A stretch of 64,000 nt of DNA from Streptomyces sp. NBC_01471 (GCF_041438865.1 NZ_CP109450.1:1963001-2027000), one strand, 5' to 3'; positions 46,059 through 53,751 are shown, counted from the first letter of the stretch. A program made the numbers and translations. The notes: generated by a model from the letters alone, not told the origin.

Positions 46059-47282
46059 ATGGCGACAAGAACGGATGTCTGGGTCACCGGGCTGGGGGCC
46101 ACCACGCCCCTCGGCGGCGATGTCCCGAGTACCTGGGCCGCGATGACGGCGGGCGACAGCGGGATCAGCAGCCTGGACGGTGAGAGCTGGGCCCGGCAGC
46201 TGCCGGTGCGGATCGGGGCCCGGATGCGCCAGGACCCGGCAGAGTCACTGAAGCGCACCGAGGCCCGCCGGCTCGACCGGTGCGAACAGGCCGCGCTCGT
46301 CTGCGCCCGCGAGGCATGGACGGACGCGGGAGCACCCGCCGTCGATCCGGAGCGGCTCGCTGTCGTGATCGGTACGGGAATCGGCGGCGTGCTCTCCCTG
46401 CTCGGGCAGAACCGCGTACTGGAGGAGTCCGGCCCGAGGAAGGTCTCGCCGCACACCGTCCCCATGCTCATGGCCAACGGTCCCGCCGCCTGGGTCTCCA
46501 TCGACCTGGGCGCCAAGGGCGGAGCGCACACCCCGGTGAGCGCCTGCGCCTCCGGGGCGGAGGCCATCGCACACGGTCTCGACCTCATCCGGGCCGGCCG
46601 GGCCGACATCGTGGTGGCAGGCGGCTCCGAGGCGAGCCTGCACCCCCTGCCGCTGACCGCCTTCGCGCAGATGATGGCGCTGTCGGCGGCCAACGACGAT
46701 CCGGACGGCGCCTCACGCCCCTTCGACGCCGCACGGAACGGCTTCGTGCTCGGTGAGGGCGCCGCCGTCCTGGTCCTGGAGAGCGCCGACCACGCCCGCG
46801 CCCGCGCCGCGCGGGCACACGGAGCGGTGGCCGGGGCGGGGACGACGTCCAGCGCCGGGCACATCACCGCTTCCGACCCCGATGGACAGGTCAGGGCGAT
46901 CCAGAAGGCGTTGCGGGACGCGGAGCTCACCCCCGGGGACATCGGGCACGTCCACGCGCACGCCACATCCACCCCGCAGGGCGACCTCGCCGAGGCGGAA
47001 GCGGTCGCGGCCGCCGTCGGCACCCATCCGGTGGTCACGGCCACCAAATCCATGACCGGTCACCTCCTGGGCGCCTCCGGCGCGTTGGGCGCGATGGCGG
47101 CGGTCCTGGCGCTGCGGGACGGATCCGTTCCGCCGACCCGCAACCTGACCCGGCTCGACGACCGCGTACCGCTGGATGTCGTCACCGGCACGGCCCGCAG
47201 CGGGTGTTGGGACGCGGCCCTGGCGAACTCGTTCGGCTTCGGCGGCCACAACGTTTCCCTGGTTCTCACTTCGCCCAGGTGA
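46059..47282 (+). CDS. Beta-ketoacyl synthase, FabF-like
   Basis: A 407-residue ketosynthase with the thiolase fold of KAS II. The active-site Cys is in TPVSACASGAEAIAHG (about residue 163), the two His are in HVHAHATSTPQGDLAE (about 300) and TKSMTGHLLGASGALG (about 335), and the C-terminal NSFGFGGHNVSLVL is intact. It condenses acyl thioesters with malonyl-ACP. No ACP, ketoreductase or malonyltransferase is nearby, so it is a stand-alone copy, possibly a supplementary fatty-acid enzyme under TetR control. ATG at 46059 lacks a clear ribosome site. Confidence 0.92.
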   Translation: MATRTDVWVTGLGATTPLGGDVPSTWAAMTAGDSGISSLDGESWARQLPVRIGARMRQDPAESLKRTEARRLDRCEQAALVCAREAWTDAGAPAVDPERLAVVIGTGIGGVLSLLGQNRVLEESGPRKVSPHTVPMLMANGPAAWVSIDLGAKGGAHTPVSACASGAEAIAHGLDLIRAGRADIVVAGGSEASLHPLPLTAFAQMMALSAANDDPDGASRPFDAARNGFVLGEGAAVLVLESADHARARAARAHGAVAGAGTTSSAGHITASDPDGQVRAIQKALRDAELTPGDIGHVHAHATSTPQGDLAEAEAVAAAVGTHPVVTATKSMTGHLLGASGALGAMAAVLALRDGSVPPTRNLTRLDDRVPLDVVTGTARSGCWDAALANSFGFGGHNVSLVLTSPR

Positions 47283-47344
47283 GCGAATGCGGTCGGGACC
47301 TCCGGATTGGGTAAGTGGAACGTGGGATGCCCAAGTCGCCACGA

Positions 47345-47408
47345 CACACCAGACTCTCCGCACACCGGAGTCTCCATACACCAGAGTCTCGATACACCTG
47401 AGTCTCCA
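47345..47408. repeat. Four 16-bp tandem repeats upstream of the GH25 gene
   Basis: Units CACACCAGACTCTCCG (47345-47360), CACACCGGAGTCTCCA (47361-47376), TACACCAGAGTCTCGA (47377-47392) and TACACCTGAGTCTCCA (47393-47408), then a partial CGACATACC. The core is ACACCnGAGTCTC. The array ends 23 nt before the lysozyme-like gene, so it is in its promoter or leader. The 16-bp period is about one and a half DNA turns. Confidence 0.85.
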
Positions 47409-47431
47409 CGACATACCAGGAGGCGGTGCAC

Positions 47432-47989
47432 ATGCTGCACGGCATCGATGTCAGTACGTACCAGTCGTCGTTCGACACCGACGGGCTGGGCTTTGTGTTC
47501 ATCAAGGCCTCGGAGGGCCACACTTACGTCAACCCACGGCTGACCACACAGACCAAACTGGCGCGGGACGGCGGTTGCGTCACCGGCTTCTACCACTTCC
47601 TGTGGCCGGGCAACATCCAGACGCAGGCCGAGTACTTCGTGAGCAAAGCCCCCGAGAAGGCGGGTGATCTGCTCGCGGTGGACTGGGAGACCACCGGCGA
47701 TCAGACCCGGGCCAGCAACGCCGAGAAGGACAGTTTCATCCGCGCGGTGAAGAAGCTGCGGCCGCACAACCGGGTACTGCTGTACACGAACCGCGACTTC
47801 TGGCTGAACCACGACACCACGTCGTACGCCGGGGACGGGCTGTGGATCGCGGACTACACCACGGCGGGCAAGCCCAGGATCAAGGCGACCTGGACGTTCC
47901 ACCAGTACACCGACAGCCCGCTCGACAAGGACGTGGCCCACTCGCGCTTCGCGAGCAAGAGCGCGCTGGAGGAGTGGGCCACGCCGTAG
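47432..47989 (+). CDS. GH25 lysozyme-like protein without signal peptide
   Basis: A 185-residue glycoside hydrolase 25-type muramidase domain and nothing else. The first catalytic Asp is in LHGIDVSTYQSSF, then FVFIKASEGHTYVNPR, GFYHFLWPG, and the catalytic pair in LLAVDWETTGDQ (Asp and Glu). The C-terminal part has LYTNRDFWL, LWIADYTT and TFHQYTDSP. It would cut the glycan backbone of peptidoglycan. There is no export signal, so release by lysis, a holin or another route must be assumed. ATG at 47432 has AGGAGG 8 nt upstream. Confidence 0.87.
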   Translation: MLHGIDVSTYQSSFDTDGLGFVFIKASEGHTYVNPRLTTQTKLARDGGCVTGFYHFLWPGNIQTQAEYFVSKAPEKAGDLLAVDWETTGDQTRASNAEKDSFIRAVKKLRPHNRVLLYTNRDFWLNHDTTSYAGDGLWIADYTTAGKPRIKATWTFHQYTDSPLDKDVAHSRFASKSALEEWATP

Positions 47990-47993
47990 GAAT

Positions 47994-48653
47994 TCAGGCC
48001 CGGAAGGCAGCCGGGCGCTCGCGCGGGGCGGCGGCGAGCGCCTTGGCGATCCCGTCCGCGTCGGCCGAGAGACCGTAGACAGGGGTGTCCGGCTGCTGGC
48101 GCCAGGAGTCGTCGATACCCCCCGCGTCGACCGTGTCGAAGCCGATCTCGTCGATCAGTTCGCGTACGACCCGCTTGGCGGCCTCGTCGTCACCCGCGAC
48201 CGGCAGCGCGAACCGGCCCGTAGCCCCCTGGGGGCGTGCCGCGTCGATGATGTTGTGCGCGTAGATGCCGTTGAACGCCTTGATGACCGGGTGGCCGATC
48301 TGCTGTTCGGTCCAGCGGCTCTCCGTGAGCCCGTCCTCGATGGCGTCGATCCGCCCGTCCCGCTCCCGCGGGTAGTAGTTGCCGGTGTCGATCACGGCGA
48401 CGCCCGGTGCGGCGCCGTCGAGCAGTCCGGACGGCAGATCCGGTACGGCCTTCACCGGGATGGTGATCACGACGACCTCGGCGCCGCGCGCCGCATCGGC
48501 GACCGGCACGGGGGTGGCGCCCGTCTCCTCGGCGAGATCGCCCAGGGTGTGCGGACCGCGCGAGTTGGCCACGGACACGTCGTGCCCGAGTGCCGTGAGC
48601 CGCCGGGTGAGATTGCCGCCGATGTGTCCGGCGCCGATGATGCCGATCTTCAT
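47994..48653 (-). CDS. NAD(P)-binding oxidoreductase (F420:NADP type)
   Basis: A 219-residue dinucleotide-binding reductase. The N-terminal Rossmann motif MKIGIIGAGHIGGNLTRRL and the SRGPHTLGDLA turn mark the NADP site; VVVITIPVKAVPDLP, VIDTGNYYPRERDG and KAFNGIYAHNIIDAARP match the F420-dependent NADP reductase/pyrroline-5-carboxylate-reductase-like family. ATG at 48653 has GGAGGG 7 nt upstream. Open frame further upstream is Thr/His/Pro-rich repeat translation and is rejected. It converges on the GH25 gene (4-nt gap). Confidence 0.85.
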   Translation of the reverse strand: MKIGIIGAGHIGGNLTRRLTALGHDVSVANSRGPHTLGDLAEETGATPVPVADAARGAEVVVITIPVKAVPDLPSGLLDGAAPGVAVIDTGNYYPRERDGRIDAIEDGLTESRWTEQQIGHPVIKAFNGIYAHNIIDAARPQGATGRFALPVAGDDEAAKRVVRELIDEIGFDTVDAGGIDDSWRQQPDTPVYGLSADADGIAKALAAAPRERPAAFRA

Positions 48654-48666
48654 GATGTGCCCTCCG

Positions 48667-48850
48667 TTACGGGTGTTCCGGGTGCGGTGCTGGGTCGTAC
48701 CGTGCGGTGCCGCGTGATGCCGTGCCGCGTGATGCGGTGCTGCGCGTGCGGTGTCAGTGGTCGGGTGCGGCGCGGTGTGTGGTCCGGTGCGGTGTGTGGT
48801 CGGGTGCGGTGTGTGGTCGGGTGCGCTGTCGCTCGGTGTGCGGCGCTGTC
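48667..48850. repeat. GTG-rich tandem repeat tract
   Basis: A simple-sequence tract upstream of the reductase gene. It contains GCCGCGTGATGCCGT and GCCGCGTGATGCGGT in tandem (48709-48738), and three 17-bp units GTGTGTGGTCSGGTGCG (48775-48791, 48792-48808, 48809-48825), flanked by partial copies of GGTCGGGTGCGG. On the minus strand it would be part of the reductase leader. Confidence 0.85.
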
Positions 48851-49033
48851 GCATCGGTCGCCAACCTCCCTGGGGGCCCGGCTATTCCGGTGCGCTCACC
48901 CGTTCACCCGGATGCCATGGCCCGGTCGCCTCGTCCGAAGGCGTACCCGGACGGACCCGGACAGCGTGCCCGCTTCCGCCCGGATGCCGCCCTCTCGGAC
49001 CTCCCTCCGCCTCCTTCTCCGTCCACGTCCCAG

Positions 49034-49069
49034 CCCTTCTCTCCGCCCTTCTCTCCACCCTTCTCTCCG
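49034..49069. repeat. Three 12-bp pyrimidine tandem repeats
   Basis: CCCTTCTCTCCG, CCCTTCTCTCCA and CCCTTCTCTCCG follow one another (49034-49069), preceded by a pyrimidine-rich run from about 49000. The last unit forms the start of the next hairpin. Confidence 0.8.
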
Positions 49070-49092
49070 CCTTCAAGTGGTGAAGGCGGAGA
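49064..49092. terminator. 12-bp perfect hairpin upstream of the glucanase gene
   Basis: TCTCCGCCTTCA (49064-49075) and TGAAGGCGGAGA (49081-49092) pair perfectly around AGTGG. It may be a terminator that shields the glucanase promoter from upstream transcription, or part of the regulatory region. It abuts the LacI-type palindrome. Confidence 0.55.
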
Positions 49093-49098
49093 AGAATA

Positions 49099-49112
49099 TG
49101 AGAGCGCTCTCA
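49099..49112. promoter_or_regulatory. LacI-family (CebR-like) operator
   Basis: TGAGAGCGCTCTCA is a perfect 14-bp palindrome 115 bp upstream of the GH64 glucanase start. It differs at two symmetric positions from the TGGGAGCGCTCCCA box bound by the cellobiose regulator CebR in streptomycetes. A LacI-type sugar-responsive repressor is therefore the likely regulator; none is encoded in the window. Confidence 0.75.
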
Positions 49113-49227
49113 GCCCTAGGTATTGACCTGCCCCCCGAGCCTCGCAACAGTAAGGGCCTACGGGAGGCCACCCCCCACAGCTCTCCGTCTCCCGCGCTCC
49201 TCCCCCCACAGACCACAGGAGACTTGC

Positions 49228-50448
49228 GTGATATCCCGCAGAATGTTCCTGACCGGCGCCGCAGCGACCGCCACCGCTCTCACCTACCCCGCCTGGGGAA
49301 GTGCACTGAGTCCACGCGCCTCGGCCTCCGCCGCCACCTGCGAACTGGCCCTGGAGAACAAGTCGTTGCCCGGCAACGTCAACGCGTACGTCACCGGCCA
49401 CGAGCAGGGCACCGACCAGTGGGTCCTGCTGCGCTCCGACGGCAGTACCTACCACCCCGAGTCGCCGTCGGCCCCGCAGACACCGCTGCCGGTCGACTGC
49501 GCCATCCCGCTGAAGGCGGCAGGGGCGGGGCCAGTCACCCTGACCCTCCCTCAGATGTACGGCGCCCGGGTTTACTTCGTACGGGACGACACCCTCGACT
49601 TCTTCCTCAACCCGGGCCCCTCCCTGGTCGAGCCGGCCTTCGCCACCGCCGCGGACCCCAACTACGGCCGCACCTGGTCGTTCTGCGAGTTCACCTTCAA
49701 CCCGGACCAGCTGTACGCCAACATCTCCTACGTCGACCTGGTGACCGCCCTGCCCATCGGGCTCTCGCTCACGGGCGACACCGACCACACGGTGGCCCCG
49801 CTCCCCGACGGCGCGGTCGACAAGATCGCCGCGGATCTCACCGCCCAGGCGGCCAAGGACGGCCAGCCCTGGGACAAGCTGGTCATCCGCGGCTCGGACG
49901 GCAAGGTGCTGCGGGTGATCTCGCCGCAGAACCTGATGGCGTCCGCCTCGCCCGACGCGATGCCGTTCGGCGATCTGTGGACGGGCTATGTGGACCAGGT
50001 CTGGGACAAGTACAGCTCCACGGACCTCACCATCGACCTCCAGGGCGGCAAGGGCAGCCTGAAGGGCCGGGTGAGCGGTGACACCCTCACCTTCGACGGC
50101 GGGCACACCTTCACCAAGCCCGACTCGAAGTCCATCTTCACCTGCAACGACGGGCCCTTCGCCAACAACCCCGGTGACCCGGACGACAAGAAGGCGCTGC
50201 TCGCCAGGATCGCGGCCGGGTTCAACCGGTCGATCATGCTCACCCACCCCAGCCAGCCGAACGGCACGACGGCTGCCGACTACTACCAGGGGGACGTCAC
50301 CAACCACTGGGCGCGGGTCCTCCACGCCAACTCGCCGATCGGGTACGCCTTCCCGTACGACGACGTGGTCCCCGACGGCCAGCCCGATGTCTCGGGCGCC
50401 GCGAACGACGGCAATCCGGTCCGCTTCACGGTGTCCGTCGGGTCCTGA
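49228..50448 (+). CDS. Secreted GH64 beta-1,3-glucanase
   Basis: A 406-residue glycoside hydrolase of family 64 (thaumatin-like fold), which releases laminari-oligosaccharides from beta-1,3-glucans such as fungal cell wall. The Tat signal ISRRMFLTGAAATATALTYP precedes the mature start near AASA. The GH64 core includes NVNAYVTGHEQGTDQWVLL, MYGARVYFVRDDTLDFFLNP, WSFCEFTFNPDQLYANISYV with the catalytic-type Glu, and DDVVPDGQPDVSG near the end. No carbohydrate-binding module follows. GTG at 49228 has AGGAG 8 nt upstream. A LacI-type box upstream suggests sugar-controlled expression. Confidence 0.92.
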   Translation: MISRRMFLTGAAATATALTYPAWGSALSPRASASAATCELALENKSLPGNVNAYVTGHEQGTDQWVLLRSDGSTYHPESPSAPQTPLPVDCAIPLKAAGAGPVTLTLPQMYGARVYFVRDDTLDFFLNPGPSLVEPAFATAADPNYGRTWSFCEFTFNPDQLYANISYVDLVTALPIGLSLTGDTDHTVAPLPDGAVDKIAADLTAQAAKDGQPWDKLVIRGSDGKVLRVISPQNLMASASPDAMPFGDLWTGYVDQVWDKYSSTDLTIDLQGGKGSLKGRVSGDTLTFDGGHTFTKPDSKSIFTCNDGPFANNPGDPDDKKALLARIAAGFNRSIMLTHPSQPNGTTAADYYQGDVTNHWARVLHANSPIGYAFPYDDVVPDGQPDVSGAANDGNPVRFTVSVGS

Positions 50449-50470
50449 CCGGCCGGTTCGGCTGACGGAG

Positions 50471-50506
50471 GTGCGGGTCCCGGGCAGCACGCCCGGCGGC
50501 CCGCAC
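50471..50506. terminator. Hairpin after the glucanase gene
   Basis: GTGCGGG (50471-50477) pairs with CCCGCAC (50500-50506), with an inner CCGGGC/GCCCGG stem, then TCTT follows. It lies between the convergent glucanase and ANTAR genes. Confidence 0.65.
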
Positions 50507-50526
50507 TCTTCCCGCTCCGGTGTCCG

Positions 50527-51195
50527 CTAAGGGCTGTCCGACGGCGGCCCGCCCAGACGCAGTTCGCGGTCGACCACGGCGCGTGCCACATCGGCCAGCT
50601 TCAGACGGTGGGAGCGGGCGTGGCCGCGCAGCATGTCGAAGGCCTCTCCCGTCCCGGTCCGCAGCTGTTCGGCGAGCATGCCCTTGGCCTGCTCGATGAC
50701 GACTCGGCTGTCCAGGGCCTGACTGAGCTGACCGGCGGTCTCACGGTGGCCGCGTAGTTCATCGCTCTGGGCCCGGAGCACCATGGCCAGGTCTCCCAGC
50801 CACTGGGCTGACTCGATCTCGGCGCCGGACAGTTCCCGGTCATGGGTGAACAGCAGGAGTACCGCGCAGGGGCGGCCGGCGGTGCCGTGCAGGGGCAGCA
50901 GCGTCACGACGGTGTGCCCCTCGGCCAGCGCACGGCTTGTGAATCCGGGCCAGCGCGCGCCCTGTTCCCGGAGGTCGATGTTGGTCAGCGCGCGACCGTC
51001 GCGCAGGCACTCGGGGCCCGGTTCGCCGCTGTGCGTCGCGGCCGCGTCGGCCGGCATCACGCACGCCCCGGAGAGCTGGAGCAGCTCAGCGCAGTCGTGG
51101 CCCAACTGCCGTATGAGAGAAGGCGACCGCGCTTCGTCGGCCGCGACGACCGCGAGCCCGAAGGCGCTGCGCATCCACTGCTGTTCCCGGTCCAT
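50527..51195 (-). CDS. GAF-ANTAR domain protein
   Basis: A 222-residue regulator. An N-terminal GAF-like sensor (about 15-145; GACVMPADAAATH, TVVTLLPLHGTAGRPCAVLLL) is followed by an ANTAR RNA-binding three-helix domain (about 150-215). The ANTAR domain contains LSQALDSRVVIEQAKGMLAE and AFDMLRGHARSHRLKLADVA. ANTAR proteins prevent transcription termination by binding paired hexaloop hairpins. No partner kinase is adjacent. It is transcribed alone. Confidence 0.9.
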   Translation of the reverse strand: MDREQQWMRSAFGLAVVAADEARSPSLIRQLGHDCAELLQLSGACVMPADAAATHSGEPGPECLRDGRALTNIDLREQGARWPGFTSRALAEGHTVVTLLPLHGTAGRPCAVLLLFTHDRELSGAEIESAQWLGDLAMVLRAQSDELRGHRETAGQLSQALDSRVVIEQAKGMLAEQLRTGTGEAFDMLRGHARSHRLKLADVARAVVDRELRLGGPPSDSP

Positions 51196-51247
51196 ACCGG
51201 GCCAGATTACCCAGGCGGGACAGAACCCGGAGCCTTACGGCGCGACA

Positions 51248-51273
51248 GCCCCCCGGCACCCGTGCCGGGGGGC
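51248..51273 (-). terminator. 12-bp terminator hairpin after the EF-hand gene
   Basis: GCCCCCCGGCAC, loop CC, GTGCCGGGGGGC: a perfect 12-bp stem that starts 9 nt after the EF-hand stop on the minus strand. Confidence 0.75.
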
Positions 51274-51282
51274 GTGTACGCG

Positions 51283-51495
51283 CTACTTGTTCAGCGACGC
51301 CCAGAACTCCTCGAAGGAGAGCCGGCCGTCACCGTTGGCGTCCTTGGACCTGATGATGGACTGGGCCACTGTCTCGGTCACGTGGAAGTCACCGAGCTGC
51401 GCCATGACGCTCTTGTACTCGCTCGCCGTGATCCGGCCGTCACCGTCCACGTCGAGACGCTCGAACGCCTTGCGGGCCTCTTCTTTGTCCGCCAC
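51283..51495 (-). CDS. Two-EF-hand calcium-binding miniprotein
   Basis: A 70-residue protein with two canonical EF-hand loops, DVDGDGRITASE and DANGDGRLSFEE, each flanked by helices (EARKAFERL; TVAQSIIRS; FWASLNK). All calcium-ligating positions 1, 3, 5, 7 and 12 are filled with suitable residues. It resembles the small Cab-type calcium-binding proteins known in S. coelicolor, thought to buffer or sense Ca2+ in development. GTG at 51495 has GGGG about 8 nt upstream; a GTG three codons earlier (51504) is possible. Confidence 0.87.
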   Translation of the reverse strand: MADKEEARKAFERLDVDGDGRITASEYKSVMAQLGDFHVTETVAQSIIRSKDANGDGRLSFEEFWASLNK

Positions 51496-51632
51496 TGGGT
51501 CCACCCCTTTTTCAGTACGTGTTTCTTGGTACGTGTTCTCGGTACGCGTCTGACGGTAGTCAGATTAACCGGCGGGTCGGGCCCGCAGCGCCGCGGCCGG
51601 CCAGGCGAAGTCCTCGCGCCGTGAACCGTCCC

Positions 51633-52838
51633 TCAGCGGAAGATCCCGGTGTGTCCCAGCGAGTAGCGGCCGGGCTGCGGATACACCGCGAGGCCGTGCG
51701 GGCCGCTGCCGACCGGGATGCGGGCGAGCTGCTTGCCGCTGGTGGTCTCGATCGCGTACACCTCCGCGTTGTAGCGGCCGGTCAGCCAGAGCACCTTGCC
51801 GTCGGCCGAGACGCCGCCCATGTCGGGGCTGCCACCCCCGGGCAGGGACCACTTCTTGATGAGTTTGTTCTGCGGGAAGCCGAAGACCGAGATGGTCCCC
51901 TCGCCACGGTTGGAGATGTACATCTCCTTCGAGTCCCGGCTGATGTAGAGCCCGTGGCAGCCCTTGCCGGTGTGCATCAGCTTCGGGGTGGTGAACTTGT
52001 CCGCGGGGAGCACCCAGATCCCGTCGGCCATCATGTCGGCGATGTAGAAGGTCCGGCCGTCCGGCGAGATCTTCACGTCCTGCGGCATCGCGCCCTTGAA
52101 GGGCAGCTTCTGCTGGCCGACCACCTTCATCTTCTCGGTGTCGACCTTGAGCAGCTCGCCGGAGAACTCGCAGGAGACGATGAAGAAACGCCCGTCGGCA
52201 GAGAAGTCCGCGTGGTTGACGCCGGCGCACGTCACCGGGAGGGTCTTCTTGATCTTCATGGTGTGCGGGTCGCGGAAGACGAGCTGCCGGTCGAGCGAGG
52301 CCATGACGATGGCGTACTTGCCGTTGGGCGTGAAGTAGAGGTTGTACGGGTCGTGGACGTCGAGCGTCTTCCCGACCTTGCCCGTCGCCGGATCGATCGG
52401 CGTGAGGGTGTTGCCCCGGTCGTTGTTGACCCAGAGCGTCTTCAGGTCCCAGGAGGGCACGACGTGCTGCGGCTGCACACCGACCGGGATGGTGCGGATG
52501 ACCTTGTACGTCCTGGGGTCGATCACGTTGACCGTGTTGGAGTTGGTGTTCGGTACGTAGACCCGGGACGGGAACTTCTTGACGACGGGCGAGAGTCTGC
52601 CCGGGCGGTCCGCCGCGTACAGGTCCTTGGGGTCGAGGACCGGGGGCATACCGGCCAGCGGGGCGGGTTCCGCCGACCTCACCGTGGTGCCACGCGGCGC
52701 GGCGGCCGCGGTGGTGGCCCTGGTGGCGTCGGGGTGCGCATGGCCGGTCCCGCCGGACGACCCGCAGCCGCCGAGCGCGACGGCGAGACCGGTGGTGACG
52801 GCGGCGGCGAGGATCCCTGTGGTACGTATCGTGATCAT
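51633..52838 (-). CDS. YncE-like beta-propeller lipoprotein
   Basis: A 401-residue exported protein. Signal peptide with lipobox LGGC (residues 22-25, in AVALGGCGSSGGTG), a Thr/Ala-rich linker, then a seven-blade YVTN/YncE-type propeller. The repeats include SRVYVPNTNSNTVNVIDPRT, KTLWVNNDRGNTLTPIDPAT, GKYAIVMASLDRQLVFRDP, RTFYIADMMADGIWVLP and KEMYISNRGEGTISVFGFP. The ligand is unknown. Its ATG overlaps the deacetylase stop by 4 nt (ATGA), so the two proteins are co-translated and probably work together at the cell surface. Confidence 0.87.
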   Translation of the reverse strand: MITIRTTGILAAAVTTGLAVALGGCGSSGGTGHAHPDATRATTAAAAPRGTTVRSAEPAPLAGMPPVLDPKDLYAADRPGRLSPVVKKFPSRVYVPNTNSNTVNVIDPRTYKVIRTIPVGVQPQHVVPSWDLKTLWVNNDRGNTLTPIDPATGKVGKTLDVHDPYNLYFTPNGKYAIVMASLDRQLVFRDPHTMKIKKTLPVTCAGVNHADFSADGRFFIVSCEFSGELLKVDTEKMKVVGQQKLPFKGAMPQDVKISPDGRTFYIADMMADGIWVLPADKFTTPKLMHTGKGCHGLYISRDSKEMYISNRGEGTISVFGFPQNKLIKKWSLPGGGSPDMGGVSADGKVLWLTGRYNAEVYAIETTSGKQLARIPVGSGPHGLAVYPQPGRYSLGHTGIFR

Positions 52839-53638
52839 GAGGTCAGCAGCTCCGTAGTGGTCACCGCGTGCAGCCCGCGGCGGTCGAAGGCGTCGAGGAT
52901 GGCGGGCAGTGCGGCGACCGTGTCCGCGTAGCCGAAGTGCATCGAGACCACCGAACCGGGCCGCACCGCGCCGGTGACGTTGCGGACGACGGCCGCGGTG
53001 CCGGGCGAGGTGAAGTCGAGGGAGTCGGTGTCGTACGAGAGCACGTGCGGGTACCCCGCGCGCGCCGCGAGCCGCTGGACCAGGGGGGTCGCGTACTGGG
53101 TGCGCGACGGGCGGAACCAGGTGCCGATGGAACCGGTGAGCCGTCGCAGCCGGTCGGCGCAGCCGGTGATCTCGGCGTACGCCTCCCGCTCGCCCATCGC
53201 GGAGATGGAGGTGTGGTGGAGGGTGTGGTTGCCCAGGTCGTGACCGCCGTCGAGGATCCGGCGGGCCATCGCGGGATACGCGTCGAGCCAGGTGCCGACG
53301 GCGAGGACGGTGACCCGCGCGCCGGCCCGTTCCGCCTCCGCCAGTACGGACTTGGCGATGGCGGGGTCTCCCTGGCCGTGGAAGGTGAGCGCGACCCTGG
53401 GCCGGTCGCGGGGGCCGTTCGCGATCTGGACCGGCTGCCTGGCGAAGGCGAGGGGGGCCGGGGCGTGGAGCGGGGCCGGGGGTTTCGCGGCCCCGGAAGG
53501 GGGGCTGGACGGGCGGGGTCCGGCCGGGGACGGGGCCGCGGCGGGTGGGCCTCCGCCGGAGCATCCCGCGGTGAACACTCCGGCGACGGCCGCGCCGGCT
53601 CCTGCCCGCAGTGCGCTGCGTCGGCTTATCTCAGTCAC
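52835..53638 (-). CDS. Polysaccharide deacetylase-like lipoprotein (NodB fold)
   Basis: A 267-residue protein. The Tat-type signal ISRRSALRAGAGAAVAGVFT leads to a lipobox TAGC; a Pro/Ala-rich linker follows, then a NodB domain (about 70-265). Motif 2 is normal (DLGNHTLHHTSIS, metal His pair), as are RPSRTQYATP and VSMHFGYAD. Motif 1, usually TFDDG, is LTFHGQGD, so the usual catalytic and metal Asp pair is absent or displaced. It may be an altered enzyme or a binding protein. It is first in a two-gene operon with the propeller lipoprotein. Confidence 0.85.
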   Translation of the reverse strand: MTEISRRSALRAGAGAAVAGVFTAGCSGGGPPAAAPSPAGPRPSSPPSGAAKPPAPLHAPAPLAFARQPVQIANGPRDRPRVALTFHGQGDPAIAKSVLAEAERAGARVTVLAVGTWLDAYPAMARRILDGGHDLGNHTLHHTSISAMGEREAYAEITGCADRLRRLTGSIGTWFRPSRTQYATPLVQRLAARAGYPHVLSYDTDSLDFTSPGTAAVVRNVTGAVRPGSVVSMHFGYADTVAALPAILDAFDRRGLHAVTTTELLTS

Positions 53639-53751
53639 GCGACCATTTAATGAGGAATCACCCGGAGCGGCCCTTTTTGCCTCTTCCCGCCGGGCTGCGG
53701 CAGGAAGCCCTCAGGCGCGGTCAACCGAGGTCCGGATCCGACATTCAGTCA

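Noticed and set aside
46004..47053. Extension of the TetR frame through the ketosynthase gene
   Set aside because: This part is antisense to a complete FabF-like gene and has no protein-like features; the operator and -10 box also lie inside it.
47345..47408. CRISPR array
   Set aside because: The 16-bp units are contiguous without unique spacers, so this is a tandem repeat and not CRISPR.
48654..48854. N-terminal Thr/His/Pro-rich extension of the reductase
   Set aside because: It is the translation of the tandem repeat tract; a good ribosome site precedes the ATG at 48653.
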